64,000 nt of DNA, from contig NC_092561.1 in assembly GCF_037975245.1 (NCBI RefSeq), positions 2,082,501 through 2,146,500 on the forward strand, given 5' to 3'. Below the pieces are notes generated by a model. The model did not search any database, was not told the DNA's origin, and saw nothing but the letters and a program-made list of their open reading frames with translations. A program made the position numbers and the translations under genes. Every line of letters begins with the position of its first letter. Positions within the stretch are counted from its first letter, which is position 1. This DNA comes from Apostichopus japonicus. Lineage: Eukaryota > Echinodermata > Holothuroidea > Aspidochirotida > Stichopodidae. Shown piece by piece: positions 41,401-53,400 of the stretch.

Positions 41401-44400
41401 GAATGAGCTAAATACATAAAAGATGAATTCTTTTAATTCAAACTAACCACTTCTAGGATTGTTCACGAAAAGTGCCACGGGCAAGACAGTGAATGAACTA
41501 AATACATAAAAGATGAATTCTTTTAATTCAAACTAACCACTTCTAGGATTGTTCACGAAAAGTGCCACGGGCAAGACAGTGAATGAATTAAATACATAAA
41601 AGATGACTTCTTTTAATTCAAACTAACCACTTCTAGGATTGTTCACGAAAAGTGCCACGGGCAAGACAGTGAATGAATTAAATACATAAAAGATGACTTC
41701 TTTTAATTCAAACTAACCACTTCTAGGATTGTTCACGAAAAGTGCCACGGGCAAGACAGTGAATGAACTAAATACATAAAAGATGAATTCTGGTATTTAG
41801 GACCACAAACCTGACACATCTGGCAAAGTTGTTCGATGGCAATTGGATACCCTTGGACTGTTTGCAAGCTGCGACATACTCTGCATAAAGTTCTACCCTG
41901 CCTATAGACTGCTCCGTGTTCGATTCCACATGACAATTTAACCTGCGTAAAGTAATAAAACACAGTGTAAAACTAATTGCTTGAGACTTTAAAGAAAAAA
42001 AGTATCCAAAATTGAACAATCTTCAGAGCTTGACAAGTTAGGGAAAGACTCAAGGACAAAACAAAAATATCTATTTGAAAAAAAAAGGTTGATGTTTATT
42101 TACCTACAAAGAATATCAAAATAACATTCTAGAAGACTAAGCCAAAATTGACACATAAAGGACAACTGTAACAGGATAATTAACCTTGGAAACATAATTA
42201 ACCTTGGTAACATAGCTTTGTAATAACTCCTTTTTTTTATTAATTGCAATATAAATTTGAAAGCTTCACAAAATGGTAAAATTTATGATTTTGAGTGGTA
42301 CATCATTTAAGGTGGATGACCAGTAGAACTTTGGGCTCTGAAAAAATTACAAGACATGCTTTCAATACATACCTCTATTTACTAATGAAAGCAATAAATA
42401 GTACACACAGACCTACACATATACCTACATAACTTTGTCTTGAAAGAAATAATTTCAAATTATGGAGACAGGTCAACTGTTAACAGGGAACAGCATAAAT
42501 GCTCATTTTGGGCTCTCTTTTCCTGTAATATTAAGTCTTGGATAAATCAAGTTCCAACTTACCACTGACAAGCAAACCTCTCTGCTTCGGCATCCTTAGC
42601 TGAGGTGGGCGTAGCTGGAGGGGTCGATGAACTTGGAGGGGGAACAACTGTTGGGGTTCCATGACCTGGTGGTAAAGATTGATTCGAACATTGTTAATGA
42701 CTGTCCAATCAATGGCAGAAGTTTTCAAAACCCCTTCGCTAAACTTGGAAATGGCATTTGAATCTGATTGTGTGCTGAACAACAAACAAGAATTTAATCA
42801 GAACTGATTCTGTCAAAACACTGCAAGAATCAGAGTTTTGATTCTTTGATAATCATAATAAAGAAACATTCATATTAAACATATCAGTACAAATCAAGAA
42901 CATTGTTTCAATGATGAAAATTTGGCAAAATAGGATGAATTACAGTTGGACCACAGTTGCCGCAAGTTCAAATTCTTGGCAAAATGAAAAGATCTCTGGT
43001 ATTCTTTGGAATAACGATTCTTTGATATTTGTTTGTTAAATATTGTAGCAAAACTCTTATTAGTTACATCTGATATCAAAAGACAAAAGCACCAAGCACA
43101 TAAACCTTCTGAAAATCCTTTCCAAATTTAAACAATACAAAAAGAAAAACTGCAAGTTTATTGTGGAGAAAACCAAGCATCTAATAATCACAAAATGAAA
43201 GTTATTTTTTGAAATGACTGCTTTACCTCTTGCGGGTGACTTTGCTCCCGGGGTGACTTGATGAGGAGGCTGGTGGTGTGGTGGGGGTGGTGTGGGGGCA
43301 TGATGAAGGCCTGGTCTAGGAGTACCTGACACCTGGGCTTGATGCTGTCCCTCTGGGTTGGGGTCAATGATCTTAATACCAACAAATGCATCAGCACCGA
43401 GTGCCTGCGCGTCTAGTGTAACTAAGCAAACCAGAATATCTGTGAAGAGAAGAAAAGGGCAGGTGGCTGTTTAAGTGCCTAGGAGGGAAACATCAGAGAA
43501 AACAGACAACAGACACATTTGAGAGAAGGATTGACGACTTCTTTCAATGTGCAAAACTGTCACAAAATTTGCCAGCTAAGGTCTACCACATTAATCATAG
43601 ATCTATGTGACTGTCACTTGGTGAAATACAGTCACCCAATTTATAATTTTACCTATTTTGGGGGTATTTAGAGACAATGCAATCTGAATTTTTTGTAAAC
43701 AACTAATAGTCTGCCAGGCAACCTCCAGAGCTGAAAATTGGTTGCCCGAACAGAAATTCGGTTGTCTCGGACCACCAGAAAACCTTTAAAAATAAGACCC
43801 ATTACTGATGTCACTGATTACAGCAAGATCGATGCCAGAGAAAATCATAAATTCGGTTCCATTCTGGAAGTCTCCAAAATGTTAGTAATTTAATATGAAA
43901 TGGAATCAGCCACATGTTCAAATATTGATGTGAAAGTCAGAAATACAGACAGACATGTGCCATGAATAAAGGCAAGTCTAAACCTCTATTAACTACGTGC
44001 TTATACGTAACACCAAATACCTTAACCTGCCTACACGTAGTCTGCTTCAATCTAGAAAAGCAATTCATAAAAGGATGTTGTTATTTGTTGATGTTTGTCA
44101 AGATCTTAAATGAGTCTTTAGGGAGGGGGGGAGGAAATAAAATTGTTTTTATATTGACTATGTCCGCATCACATTGCTTACAAAGAAAGCAAACCTGCCC
44201 ATCAAGAATTATCATAATTTTTGTACAGCGATGACCATGCAAGAGTTAATCACTGTGTTTATGATTTTGTATTTACGAGCAATAAGTTGGACAAATCATT
44301 GTAATCCTCAAGCAGCATATGCATACATCACATCAAGTATGCTGCCGACATTCTCGGATTGGGGGGTGCGGAGTGGGGGGATGACATGGGGAGAGGGGGT

Positions 44401-47400
44401 GTACCATAGGCTACTTACCTATACGTGGCCTATAAGTCGGACAAATCATTGTAATCCTCAAGCAGCATATGCATACATCACATCAAGTATGCTGCCGACA
44501 TGCTCGGATTGGGGGTGCAGGGTGGGAGGGGGGTGGCGTGGGGAGAGGGATGTGTACCATAGGCTACTTACCTATACTCCGATCCACTTTACATATAAAC
44601 GTGCAGAAGCTGCCACCTTTCTCAGACATTACCAGGAGTAGTTCTAATGCCCCCAGGAGTAGTTGAATATCATGAATATGCAACAGCTTTATAACTGTCT
44701 CATAGACTTTGTGTTCAAGGCACTGTTCTAACACATCAATGTTGTCATCTACATCCAATAGTTTCTCTACCACCTCCAAAGCTACAAAAAGAAAGAATTA
44801 ATAAAGTCAATAAATATAAGTCTATAAGTTATATTGAATTAGCTCAATAATGTGTTAAAGATTTATCTCCACTGTTTTTTAGTCGGATCTTTTTCAAACC
44901 TAGGGCTTCACAATTATTATTATTTTTAAGGGGGGGGGGGGTGAGTCTCCATGAGGGTCAAGTGATCTACAAGGGGTCCACTGAAAAATTGGGTCCTTCA
45001 ACATTTTACTGACTTTATAAATGCTGTTAGGACAGTCACAAAAGCCTGAGAGTGCCACCTTGACCACAGGACCAACGTTTGGATGATGTCACAGGTGATT
45101 CTCTCTAGGACTGGGGGAGGGGGAGGGGTGTGGATAGCAAAAAGGTTAAGAAGCTAGGTTCTACTCTACCAAGCACTATTCCACTGTTATTGTTTACCAG
45201 CATTTCCTTCTGTATTATGTAAAGTTGTTACCTTGTAATATTGTCTGCGTCCGAACAAGGTCGTACTTACGTTGCAACGTCCAAGCCATATAACTTTTAT
45301 ACCTTTACCCTATGAATGGGACCAGCCTTTTGCATAACGATACCATCACTTTCTCTCTCACTGTAATCTCTCTCTCAGTAATTAATGTCGACAAAACTTT
45401 ACACGGTCTGAGTACTTGCAAGAGCCAAATACGCCGCCACTTTAGGCAGTTATTAAGTAATTTTGTTAGTACATATGTTTGGGAGTTTCCACATTGTTTT
45501 TAAAAATCTTTGCAAACTCATTCCTGCACAAACTTCATCAGTTGGTTTAAGTCAGAGCACATTACCATTTTATGGAAATGTATGACAATACAATTTTTTT
45601 TTAACCTTTATTTTTGGAAGGTAAATAATCTTCATACCTATTGTCTTTGGTAATCTGATTACATCATAAACAATATTCATGCATTCAAACATTGGTTAAC
45701 AAAATGTTGTATTCCCTGATTTCACCAGTTGGTACATCGGGTCACTTAAAACAGACGGCATCGTATACCACACTGTGCATCATCGCCAGAAAAGTTTTAT
45801 CAATTTAATGTCAGGTTTACGCTTAACAGCAGTGTTCTGGTTTTGATTAAGCGAGCACTTCAGAACTGCTCAAGATTCAGAGCGGTATTTTAAATTCTTG
45901 AATCGTAACATTAACAATCAAAATATTCATTGCGGGTGTTCTCGCCCGAGCGTCGACACGTCGTCAATGTTAAGGCTCCAGTCGGTGGTGTACTTATCCA
46001 CAAAGACATCAACTTACAATGTCAATGACTCATCTTCTCGATTATGTAAATTATCAAGAAAATTGAATCTTTTCTTGTGTTTTTTGGGCAATTTGTGCAA
46101 AAAATTGTGGCAATATGGAATGTATTAAGTTGAGATGCAGGGTTTATAGAGAAGAAAGTGCTTTGGTTTTGACTTTTCTAAGGGAAAGGATTCTAAACAA
46201 AGCAGGCATCAACGAGGAACGTTAAGAAAGAGAGATGATGCCGTTCCTCAGAATAAGCTTATCTTTTCTTATTAAAAAACCCTGGGCATCACCTACAAAT
46301 AGTTGACCATATGTAACGACTAGCAGAGTAGTAAGTACTCTGTTGACCTCTGTCTGACCCACTAAATTGCCCAACATTGACATTAAATAGACAACCCTCA
46401 GAGGAGTAGGGTCAACTTACAGCGTAGCACGATAAACCTGTCGTCATCTTCCAGGCCCTTATATATAGTGTGGAACATCAACTGAGTACTACGATAAGCC
46501 ACAGAGTCCAGGACGAACTGCAAAAAGGAAATGAGGTGACATTTGATCACACATTTTGACTCTGCGTGAGTTTTACATTAAACATCCGTTATCTCTTTCC
46601 GTTAGCTGTCTCGAGAACGGATTGTGAAGAAGCTGCAGAACAAGAAGAAGAAGAAGCAGCAACAGCAGCTTTGGTACTTTCCGAGACGAAAAAAAAATAA
46701 CTTGTCCAGTCTCAGGCCGAGTTATTTCCATCAGTGGAAGAAGATTCAGAGACGAGCCTGTCATCAATAAAGTTATCCAAACTTTTATCTGCTTTGACAA
46801 ACTGTCATAACATTTAGATATGAAATGTTAAGGGATGCTGTTGAGAAACATGCTCCAGCAGTTTGGAACAAAATGTTTGGCTGGGTAAAAAGGGAAAACC
46901 TCTTGAAGAAAATGTTTCAGTATACATAACATATATATGAGATACAAGATCCTGATCTATAATTCATACTCCAATAGTAGTAGAAGGAACTATTAAATTG
47001 AATGAATTTAGTATCAACTAGCTCTTACTGACATTTTGGAAAAGAAGAAGGGAACACTGACTATAAAAAAAAACATATTTGCAAACAAATTCTTTGCAAA
47101 ACTGCAACCAATATTGGACAACTACTGAATGCAGACCAGTGACCTTAGGAATACAGATAGTCTTCTGTGAGGTCTGCTGAGTTTTCTGGTCCATGAAGTA
47201 ATTAGTTTCGGGTAAGATTTTTGTATTGAGGTCTACTAACTGAGCAATCTAGCCCATACAAAACTTGGTTTGGTTTAAGACTTTTGTTTTGAGGTCTACT
47301 AACTGAGCAATCTAGCCCATACAAAACTTGGTTTGGTTTAAGACTTGTTTTGAGGTCTATTAACTGAGCTATCTGGCCCATACAGTAATTAGTTTTGGGG

Positions 47401-50400
47401 TATGACTTTTGTATTGAGTCTACTAACTGAGCAATCTAGTCCATTCAGACTTAGAAATTAGTTTTGGAGTAAGACTGGTATTGAAGTCTACTAACTGAGC
47501 AATCTAGTCCATACAGACTTAGAAATTAGTTTTGGAGTAAGACTTTGGTATTGAGGTCTATTAACTGAGCAATCTAGTCCATTCAGACTTAGAAATTAGT
47601 TTTGGAGTAAGACTGGTATTGAAGTCTACTAACTGAGCAATCTAGTCCATACAGACTTAGAAATTAGTTTTGGAGTAAGACTTTGGTATTGAGGTCTATT
47701 AACTGAGCAATCTAGTCCATTCAGACTTAGAAATTAGTTTTGGAGTAAGACTTTGGTATTGAAGTCTACTAACTGAGCAATCTAGTCCATACAGACTTAG
47801 AAATTAGTTTTGGAGTAAGACTTTAGTATTGAGGTCTATTAACTGAGCAATCTAGTCCATACAGACTTAGAAATTAGTTTCGGGGTAAGACTTTTGTATT
47901 GAGGTCTACTAACTGAGCAATCTAGCCCATACAAAACTTGGTTGGTTTAAGACTCTGTTTTGAGGTCTACTAACTGAGCTATCTGGCCCATACAGTACTT
48001 GGTGTTGGCTTAAGACACACTGAACGAAAAAATACTAATTGAAGAAACGTGAATGAAATATATTGTAAATACTACTGTACTAAGTACAACATGACTATAT
48101 TTTGACAAATATTCATAAACTAAATTGATTTGTACCAAGATAGTGCACGCAACACTCAACTTTTGACTATTGAACAGGACTGATATTTCATGATGCCGTT
48201 TGATATTTTTGGCTTGAATATTTCCAGCACAACAAACTGACTTAAAAAAAATAGCAAATTCCAAAGCTGCAAAAACTGCCTTAAAATAAAATAAAAATCT
48301 GAAAAATCTAAAGCTGCAAGATAGAGGTTGAAGCATTCATAATTTTCTCGTTCATAGGAAATATGATAACATTTCAAGTAATGACTTCAACAGCAGGATG
48401 TCATCCAATATTTGTCAACTATCTGCAGTTATGATCAATCTAGTTTCAAAGAAAACAACCACAAACAGCAATTGAAGAGAAACTCAACATTCCATCAAAA
48501 TGTCCAGATGAACTGTTCAACATGATACCATCAGAATCCCCAAACCTTAACCGGTTTGTGAATTAACGAGCGACGTACTCACCTCATATAACCTATGCAT
48601 TACCGTATTAACCTCGCTCTAGCATCTGGCAATTTGTCTGTATGTAAGTGTGGCCATCTCCCTTCCGTAATTTCCAGGCCGCAATGGTGCGGCACCGGAC
48701 GGAGAAGGGGGAGAGGATCGACCAAGGGGCGGAAACCCCGAGGATACAACCAAAAACATTCTCACCTGAAGAGGCCCTAGGTGGGCTGGTGTGGGTGACA
48801 GGTGGGTCCTGAGTGGGCCCGAAGTGGGTCCAGAGTGGGTCGTCGGTGGGTGTAGGCGGGACCCCACGACATCCCTCGAAAATTCCTGGGGGGAAAGGCC
48901 GTCACATGGTCATATCTGTGTGGCCAGTTCCCCTAGTATCCGAGGAGGGTATCCGACGTGGTTGTATGGTTCCGTCCGCGAGGTCCCCCATAGTGGGGAG
49001 GCGGGTCGGGATGTTATATGAGGTGAGTACGTCGCTCGTTAATTCACAAACCGGTTAAGGTTTGGGGAATTCACAGCGCGTACTCCCTCACCTCATATAA
49101 CCTATGCATTTGTGACACAGGAGCCCTGGCGGTGGGTCGAGGATCTCGCGGGCGGCGGACCTAGGGCCGCTCGGGCAAAATCCCCTTCCGTGGCAGGGGT
49201 GTTTGTGAGATAACAGGCGACAAAGGAAGACGGGGTCTTCCAGGCCGCCGCCTTCATAATATCTTCCAGGGGAACCCCCCGGAACCACGCCCTGGACGTG
49301 GCGTGGCCTCGGACGTCGTGCGCCCGGACGGGTTCCCCAGGCTGGGTGTGGGCACGAATTAAGTCGGCCATCCACCGTGAAATGGTGTCCTTTGAGGCCG
49401 GGGTGTAGGGCGACCGCGGTAAAATGAAGAGCCTGTCCGAGGTACGTAGCTGTTTGGTCCTCTCTATGTACCACTTAAGGGCTCGGACAGGGCACCAGCG
49501 CTTGTCTTCCGCGATTGACGAGGCTTGTGACAGACTCGGTAGGAAGATCTCGTTCGGGGTAAAGGTTACTGATTGGTTCTTTGGGAGGAAGTGAGGGTCA
49601 GGTAGTAATCTGACTCCTCCTGGTTCGAACCTCGTGAACCCCCGTTGGAGGGTGAGCGCGTGGAGACAGCTTCTGCGCCTGGCAGAGGCGGCCGCGATCA
49701 GAAACAGAGTTTTGTGTGTTAGTTTGTCCAATGGAGCATTGTGTAACGGCTCGTACGGAGAGCCCGCAAGGGTCGTCAGGACCTCGTGGAGGGCCCATGA
49801 CGGGGCCAGGCGGCGCCTGGGAGGGCGTCTGTGGAACATGCCCCTTAAGACCTGGCGGAGGACCGGGTTGGTTCCTACTGAGGAGCCATCCGAGAATCCG
49901 CTGTGAACCGCTGCTATTGCGGAGCGGTAATTTCTAATTGTACTTATTTGCTTCCCTTCTCGGAAGAGTTCGAGTAGGAAGGCCGCCACCTGGTCTACTG
50001 AGGCCTCCACGGGATCAGCAGCGTTGTCCCCGGCCCAAACATAGTATCGGTGCAGTCTAGAATCGTATGTTTTAACCGTGGACTGCCGGCGGGCATCCAC
50101 TGCAATGTCCGCAACCTCCGGTGGAAACCCCGCTGTCTGGAGCGAGAGCCGGAGAGTTTCCACGCAGCTAGATGGAGGCTCGTGATGTCGGGGTGGGTTA
50201 TGTGGCCGCTCCGTTGGGAGAGGAGCTTGGCGGCCGGTGGGAATTTGTATGGTAGGTCCACCAGCATTTCGATGATGAGTGGGAACCATGCTTGATTGGG
50301 CCAGCAAGGTGCGATCAAAAGCATGTCCGCTTCCACGTCCCGAAGCATCGTGAGAATTCTGCGGAGTAATCCCAGTGGGGGAAAGGCGTACATGGAGAGG

Positions 50401-53400
50401 CCCGCCCATGAGACGACTAGGGCGTCGGTCTTCCAGGCCTGCGGGTCGTGGTATCTGGAGCAGAACGTCGGGAGTTTGGCGTTCTTGGCCGTCGCGAACA
50501 TGTCGACGGACGGCCTGCCGAACAGGTGGAATATGTGGTCGGACCACGTTCGGGAGAGCTCCCATTCCCCATTGTCTAGATACCCCCTGGACAGTGCGTC
50601 TGCCAGTATATTGTCTTTCCCTGCTAGGTGGGACGCCCGTAGGCCGATCCGAAGGGAGTCGCAGAGGACGAGCAGGTCCCATGTCCTGCGTAGGAGGGCC
50701 AGGGATCGAGTGCCCCCTTGACGGTTGATATACGCCACGGTCGTGGTGTTGTCTGACCGGACCGTGACAGTGTGGCCCGTTAGGTGGGTTGCCCAGTGAC
50801 GTACGGCCCTCAGGACCGCTTCCGTCTCTAAAATATTGATATGGAGACCCCTCTCGGGCTCCGCCCATTCGCCGGCAACTGTGTGTGTGCCCCATACCGC
50901 TCCCCAGCCGCTGAGGGAGGCATCCGTCGTGATCGACGTTGTAGGGGCTGGGTTCCGGAAAGGTCGCCCTGCCGCGATCCTGTCCGACTCTGCCCACCAC
51001 GTGAGAAACGGGCGAAGCCCCGTTGGAAGTGGGATTGGCGTTGCCGCCGACGACCGATCCGGGGCATAGTGTTTGAGGAGGTGCCGCTGGAGCGGCCTCA
51101 TTCTGAGTCTGCACAGGTCTAGAAGGTCTGTGAAGCTCGCCATCTTCCCCAATAGGCGCTGCCACGTGAGCGCTGGGGTATTCCGATTGCCTAGTATTTT
51201 TCTGGCCGTGGCCACTAGGCTTGCCGTTCTTTCGGCCGTCGGGTAGACCATGCCGCTGGCGAGGTCGAGACGGGCCCCTAAGTATATGATCGATTGAGTG
51301 GGCACGAGGTTGGATTTCTCGACATTGATTAACCACCCCAGTTTCGTCAGGAGGGAGACGGTGGCGTTTGTACTGGCGAGAGCCCCTTGTTGGGAGTTGC
51401 CGAGTACTAACCAATCGTCTAGGTAGGCGAACACCATTACCCCGTTTCGGCGGAGGTGAGCCAGGACCGCCCTTGTTACCCTGGTGAAAACCCTGGGTGC
51501 CGTGGAGAGGCCAAATGGTAGCGCTGTGAAGCGGTAATCTATGGCCTTGTACCTGAACGCGAGGAACCGCTGGTCCTCGAGTCGGATGGGGATATGTAGG
51601 TAGGCATCCTTTAGATCGACGGAGGATGCCCACATCCCTGGGCGCAGTAGGTGGAGGATTGATGTGAGAGTCTCCATCCTGAACCTCTCCGGTCGGATGA
51701 ACCTCCTGTTGAGAGGTCTGAGGTTCAGGATGGGCCTCCAAGTCCCGTTCTTCTTCGGCGTGAGGAAGAACGAGGACCGGAAGAGGGGGCCGTCCGCGTT
51801 TGCGGTGGTGACCCGCGTAATGGCGCCTTTTTTGAGAAGACTGTTGATCTCGTCTTCGAGGGCGGCCCGCTTTTCCGGTATCTCGGGTACTGGCGTGGTT
51901 GCGAAGAGGCCATATTGGGGTGGGGTAGACGAGAACTCTATCTCGTAGCCCCTTTTTACCACGTCCAGTACCCAGGCTCCTGGGTCGATTTTCTCCCAGT
52001 GAGCCCAGAAAACTCTTAGTCGCCCCCCCACCTTGGCCTTGGCCGCTACGGTGGGGTGGGCATCCCTAGGGCCGTTTACCGCGCCCGCGGCTTCCGCGGC
52101 TTCCGCGGTATTGCGGGCGGTACGGCCTGTGTTCGGGCCGCGAAGGAGCGGATTGTTGTTGCGTTCGCGGAGCGCCCCGACTCTGATTGTAGCTGGATCT
52201 TGAGCGGCTACCTTGTCTTGAGTCAAAACGTGGGCGCGAGGATGAGGTCGGGCGGGACATGTGCTCATCCGCCTCCCTCAGAGACTTCATTCTCTCTGCC
52301 TCCTCCCGGAGTTTGTCATCGAACTTGCCGCCGAAGAGGTCGCTGCCCAGGATCGGTAAGTTGCGGAACGCGTCCGCCGTGGATCTGGACGACCAATTCA
52401 GGGAGTTCAGAACCAGGTCCCGACGTGTCAAGGTAGCCTTAACCGAGACGCGGGCGAACTGGTCTAATACCATCCTGGAAACGGGTCCCAGGAGGGCAAT
52501 GATGGCGGCGGTATCTTTGCGGGAGATACCCGATGCCTGGGCCTGTTGGAACGATCTGTTCAATAGCTCGGCGAAAAGTAATAGGGCTGACGAGTACTTC
52601 ATCCCTGCGCGGGAGGCCCTATCTACGTCGAACAGGGAGGATTCTAGGGTCTGTGCACCCTTCTCCCTGAACTTGTCTTTGCCGTCTAAGGCACCCGCCG
52701 ACCGAAGTCTCTCCTTCACTTGAGGCGGGATTTGGGGTGGCGTGAAAAGACTTTCCCAGTCTTCGTCGCCCACGTGGAAAGTGCGATGGGCTGATCGCTG
52801 GAAGGCTGTCCAGCGTTTCGCCTGTGCCACCGCCTCGAACCGCTCTCTACATTCCACATCCACCGGGATGGAGGCTCGAGGCTTTTGGGTGGCCGCGTTC
52901 AAAGTGAGTTTGGATGCCGGCCCCTCGTGGGCCCGCGCATCCACCCTTTCCTCGAAGCCGAGGACTCTGCGGAGTACTGCCGTCGCCTTCTCAAAGGCTT
53001 CCGCCGAAATTTCTGTACCCCGTAAGGGTTCTTCATCCTCCGCCTCGGAGTCTCCACTGAGGAGGCGGGCACTAGCTGCGATTGACAGCGCATCATCAGC
53101 TCTGGAGGAGACGTCGTCCCAGGGATCTGCCTGGGCCTCCTCAGGGGCGAGATCGTCCGTAACCGGTGCTGGCGGTGGCGCCGGTTGTGGTGGAATTGAC
53201 GGAGCCCCTTGTTGTTCCGGGTCCTGTTGACTCGGCTTTTGTAGCAATTGTCCCAGGAGGTCTTTAACCTGGGAAAGGAGAGCCTGCCCCGGATCTGGGG
53301 ATTGTCTCCTCTTTCGTTTCTTGGCCCTGTGTCGCCCAGAAGAATGTCCGCTCGAGGACGAGGGCGACGAGCCAGACCTCGACCTGCGTCGAGGTCGCCG

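Noticed and set aside
44174-44641. 155-residue plus-strand ORF
   Set aside because: It crosses the 150-bp duplication and is antisense to an ARID2 exon; its repeated peptide comes from the duplicated DNA.
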